From contig JAZGUH010000223.1 of assembly GCA_037893225.1 (NCBI GenBank), positions 620,001 through 684,000 of the forward strand: a stretch of DNA of 64,000 bases, read 5' to 3'. Made by a program: the position numbers and the translations under genes. Below, piece by piece: positions 61,391-64,000 of the stretch. The DNA is from Hippasteria phrygiana (Eukaryota > Echinodermata > Asteroidea > Valvatida > Goniasteridae). The first letter of the stretch is position 1. Every line of letters begins with the position of its first letter. Under the pieces are notes generated by a model that worked only from the letters and a program-made list of their open reading frames with translations, was not told the DNA's origin and did not search any database.

Positions 61391-61939
61391 CGCCGAATTA
61401 TAAGAGAGCTAAAATATCAAAAAGCTTGTATATAAAACATGTTAACGTTGCCATCTGAATTTATATCATTAACGTGCACGAGGAATGTTTGTCATCATTG
61501 TTGGCACCTTCGATATGTTACATGATTAAAAGTGAACATATTCATATGATCAGCTCAGGAGGAAATGGTTGTCAAAATTGAAACAAAAAAATCAAAGCTT
61601 CGGTCGAATTTAGACATACATTTATTTAATTGTTTGCGTGCTCTGCCGAGTTTCACTGAGAAAAACAGCAGGGACTAGGGGGATATTCAACTATTTTTTT
61701 AATGCAAGTTCGCCCCAAACAAAGCTAAAAAGCCACTCGAGGTACGGAGCTACAAAAAGAAGAAAATGTCTAGAATCAAAGATAAAGAGGTAGGAATTAA
61801 TATTCCTCTTGAAGCGGGAAAGATCGATGAAGGAAAACATGCACCAAGAATTCCACAGAGATACAGAACGAGGGAAAAAGCTGTTGGCATTTATCTTTTT
61901 GTTCTACATCTTGGTGGAGCTAGAGTATGTTTGTGGGAA

Positions 61940-62140
61940 GAGGCGAAAGCCGAGTTTCACGCTCAAACACCCTAACTGCAGGAACCAAGCTGGACAAGCT
62001 GGTGGAACATGTATCATAAAAATATATGTAGAACAGACCAATAGTCGCAACAGATCTCCGATGAGAGTGATCGTATACGTACCGGTATGACCCTAAATTC
62101 TCCAACCAAAATAACAATGCGTTTCTCTATCTAAATAAAG
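61940..62140 (+). repeat. Dispersed repeat with AGGAACCAAGCTGGACAA core, copy 3
   Basis: TTTCACGCTCAAACACCC, GCAGGAACCAAGCTGGACAA, GCAACAGATCTCCGATGAGA, and CTAAATAAAGATAAGTG end, matching the two other copies in order. Confidence 0.7.
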
Positions 62141-62149
62141 ATAAGTGAC

Positions 62150-63560
62150 ATGCAGAAGCACCAGTCTAGATGTATATAGGAACAATACTCCATTAGAGGA
62201 CGTATAATTGAGCAAACTGTCTTGCAGGTGGGCTAGGCGTGCACGGCATGATCTGCCTTCGTCCCCAGGATTTGAAATCCGCCTGGTCCCACATTGGGGT
62301 TTCAGTCGGGGGACACAATGTTTCCCCCAACCAAACTTTTTGCAATAACCCCGGAAAGCATTTGCCGATCGACATGAAATTTGACATAACTTTTCCACAC
62401 TTGTATCGGGGGTCAATATTTGGTACCAAAACCAAATTTCTGGGATTTCTTTGTTGCCATGTCAACCGATTTGAAAATCACGGTAACCGTGTATTTAAGC
62501 TCTTTATGCAAAACTACTTTAAAATAATTATGGAGGTCAAAAAGCATAGTTTTCCTACTTGAAATTATGATTGTGGGTGAACATCTAATGTCACACGACT
62601 TGCCCGATGCATTATGGGAATCCAAGACGGTCGGCATCGACGCGAATACCTTTTTACCCTTTTCATGTTTTTGCGGCACTTTTTTTCAATTTTTGTAAAT
62701 TTTGAACAATTTATTTGGGTTACAAATGAGTTTAAAATCCCCCCAGCGGTGGCCTTGAATGTCGAAAAATGGACCTCAATTGATAATTGATCATATACAA
62801 ATAATACATATTCGAAATTTGAAGGCATTTGAATGAAAATAGGAGACTCTTGATGCAGACATACCTGTCGTTTTCTATGGTTCTCACCGTCGTGCGCATG
62901 CTCAGAACTACATACGCATGCTGAAAACTAACAAAAAGGGCCGATATGTCTGCTGCCACCAGCGTCTCAAAAGACTCCCATTGTAGAAAGTTTGTCCAAA
63001 AAGCTGTTTTTGACCAAAACTTGGGGAAAATGGGTTAAACGTCCTCAGGGTTCACAGCAGTGCGATCAAATGCTTTCACGTTGAAGGCCTACATTACCGG
63101 AAAACACATGCCTCTGCCAAAATTATGGTAAATCGGCCAAAGGACATTGAAATTACGGAGGGTGGGGCGGGGTGGGATGGGGGGTTGGGGGGGGGGGGGT
63201 ATGTGCACCTCCCCGGTTGACTAAACATCAATCAATACAACGGCACTAGTAGGATTAACAGCCAATACTCTACTTAAACCAAGAACAAAACTTTGTGAAT
63301 AACATTTTAGAAAAGATCACAGAAACTGTTCTTCCAAATCGCGGTAGAATTTACTTATTAGCCTACTTTGCATTACGAAAGTTTTGAGCAGTTTTGAAAA
63401 AGTGTTTTTCAAAAGGTGTCTGGAATATTCTTTCTTTTCTTCTCTTTTTTGACCTCTTTATTAAGGTTTTTTTGGCAAAACATGGATCTTAAATCTAAAA
63501 ACACAATGTTTCATAAATTATAATCTAAATTCTTTATCAACTGCCTGGTCACTATATCCT
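62150..63560. other. Intergenic stretch without recognised gene
   Basis: Several short minus-strand frames (for example one starting MAADISALFVSF near 62959) lack domains. A G-rich segment with a poly-G run lies at 63160-63199. Confidence 0.4.
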
Positions 63561-63569
63561 TTTGCAGTT

Positions 63570-63990
63570 GTTGAGACAAGAGATTAGTTTCCCATCAGCC
63601 ACACATTGGCATCTCTCCTTACAAAATCACACCGTCTAATAAGCGAGACTGTTGAAATAATTAGCCATCCATTGGGTCGCCATAGAGGAGCAAGGCCACC
63701 AGCTTTCTCAGCCAGGATTCCCCCCATGGACCGGTGTTTAGCTCCGGTTAGTAACCTCTGCCCGGTGCGGACGAAGCAGTGCAATGAAAGACGGGGGTGT
63801 CGGTCGGTCCCAACACTACCGACTCGACGCGCCTTTATGCCGGTAAAATTACTAGCCCGCTAGACCTCGGTGTAATCGACAGAGTTTCGGGTTGTTTTGC
63901 GAAGAGAATAAACAAACCAACCTCGTTACCATGGGTAGATCTTGCTGCGCCATGTTTTTCCCACCATGCCTTGCGCGAACTTAACCCCTG
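63570..63990. promoter_or_regulatory. Unique block, candidate cis-regulatory module
   Basis: Contains GTCTAATAAGCGAGACTG, AAATAATTAGCCATCCATTG (TAATTA 63658-63663) and CpG-rich stretches; continues past the window edge. Confidence 0.3.
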
Positions 63991-64000
63991 GAATTGTGTA

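Noticed and set aside
63931..63988. Kozak-like ATG (MGRSCCAMFF) near the window end
   Set aside because: Frame stops after 17 codons with no convincing donor.

Overview
This is a eukaryotic, animal-type intergenic window with very low gene density. The best guess for the organism is an echinoderm, most likely a sea star. The grounds are a two-exon Hmx homeobox gene with proper GT-AG splicing, an echinoderm-style secreted C-type lectin, a THAP zinc-finger exon, many short inverted-repeat elements and tRNA-derived SINEs, and an over-represented TAGGCCTA octamer. The sea-star assignment is inference from repeat style and lectin type. No bacterial operons, CRISPR arrays, rRNA genes or reverse-transcriptase/transposase ORFs were seen.

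Layout. 1-27.2 kb has no convincing protein gene. It alternates short non-autonomous DNA elements (about 30-638, 690-899, 2466-2638, 6065-6290, 9910-10130, 12641-12835, 17366-17841, 18739-19305) with single-copy-looking, GC-balanced blocks that carry homeodomain-type AT cores (8.4-9.4, 11.7-12.1, 15.8-16.3, 16.7-17.0, 21.2-21.6 kb). 27.2-28.4 kb holds the C-type lectin and a weak candidate signal-peptide exon behind a TATA box. 29-43 kb is repeat-rich: two SINE families, a compound palindrome, CCAAT-saturated elements, hAT-like elements with poly-G cores, and microsatellites. 43.7-46.5 kb is the Hmx gene on the minus strand. 46.5-52 kb holds its upstream region, two short hairpin families and a 166-bp palindrome. 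52.46-52.81 kb is a THAP-domain first exon on the minus strand. 53-64 kb has no recognised gene, but more poly-G tracts, an inverted-repeat element with TA duplications, and more candidate regulatory blocks.

The functional centre is Hmx, a conserved developmental transcription factor in a gene desert. The many unique blocks on both sides look like what is seen around such genes (cis-regulatory modules), but conservation cannot be measured from one sequence, so every such block is a low-confidence candidate. The lectin and the THAP exon are unrelated neighbours. The most unusual features are the excess of the palindromic octamer TAGGCCTA (24 copies counted by eye), about 19 long poly-G/poly-C runs, inverted-repeat elements whose ends are shared but whose centres differ, and elements packed with perfect CRE (TGACGTCA) or CCAAT motifs.
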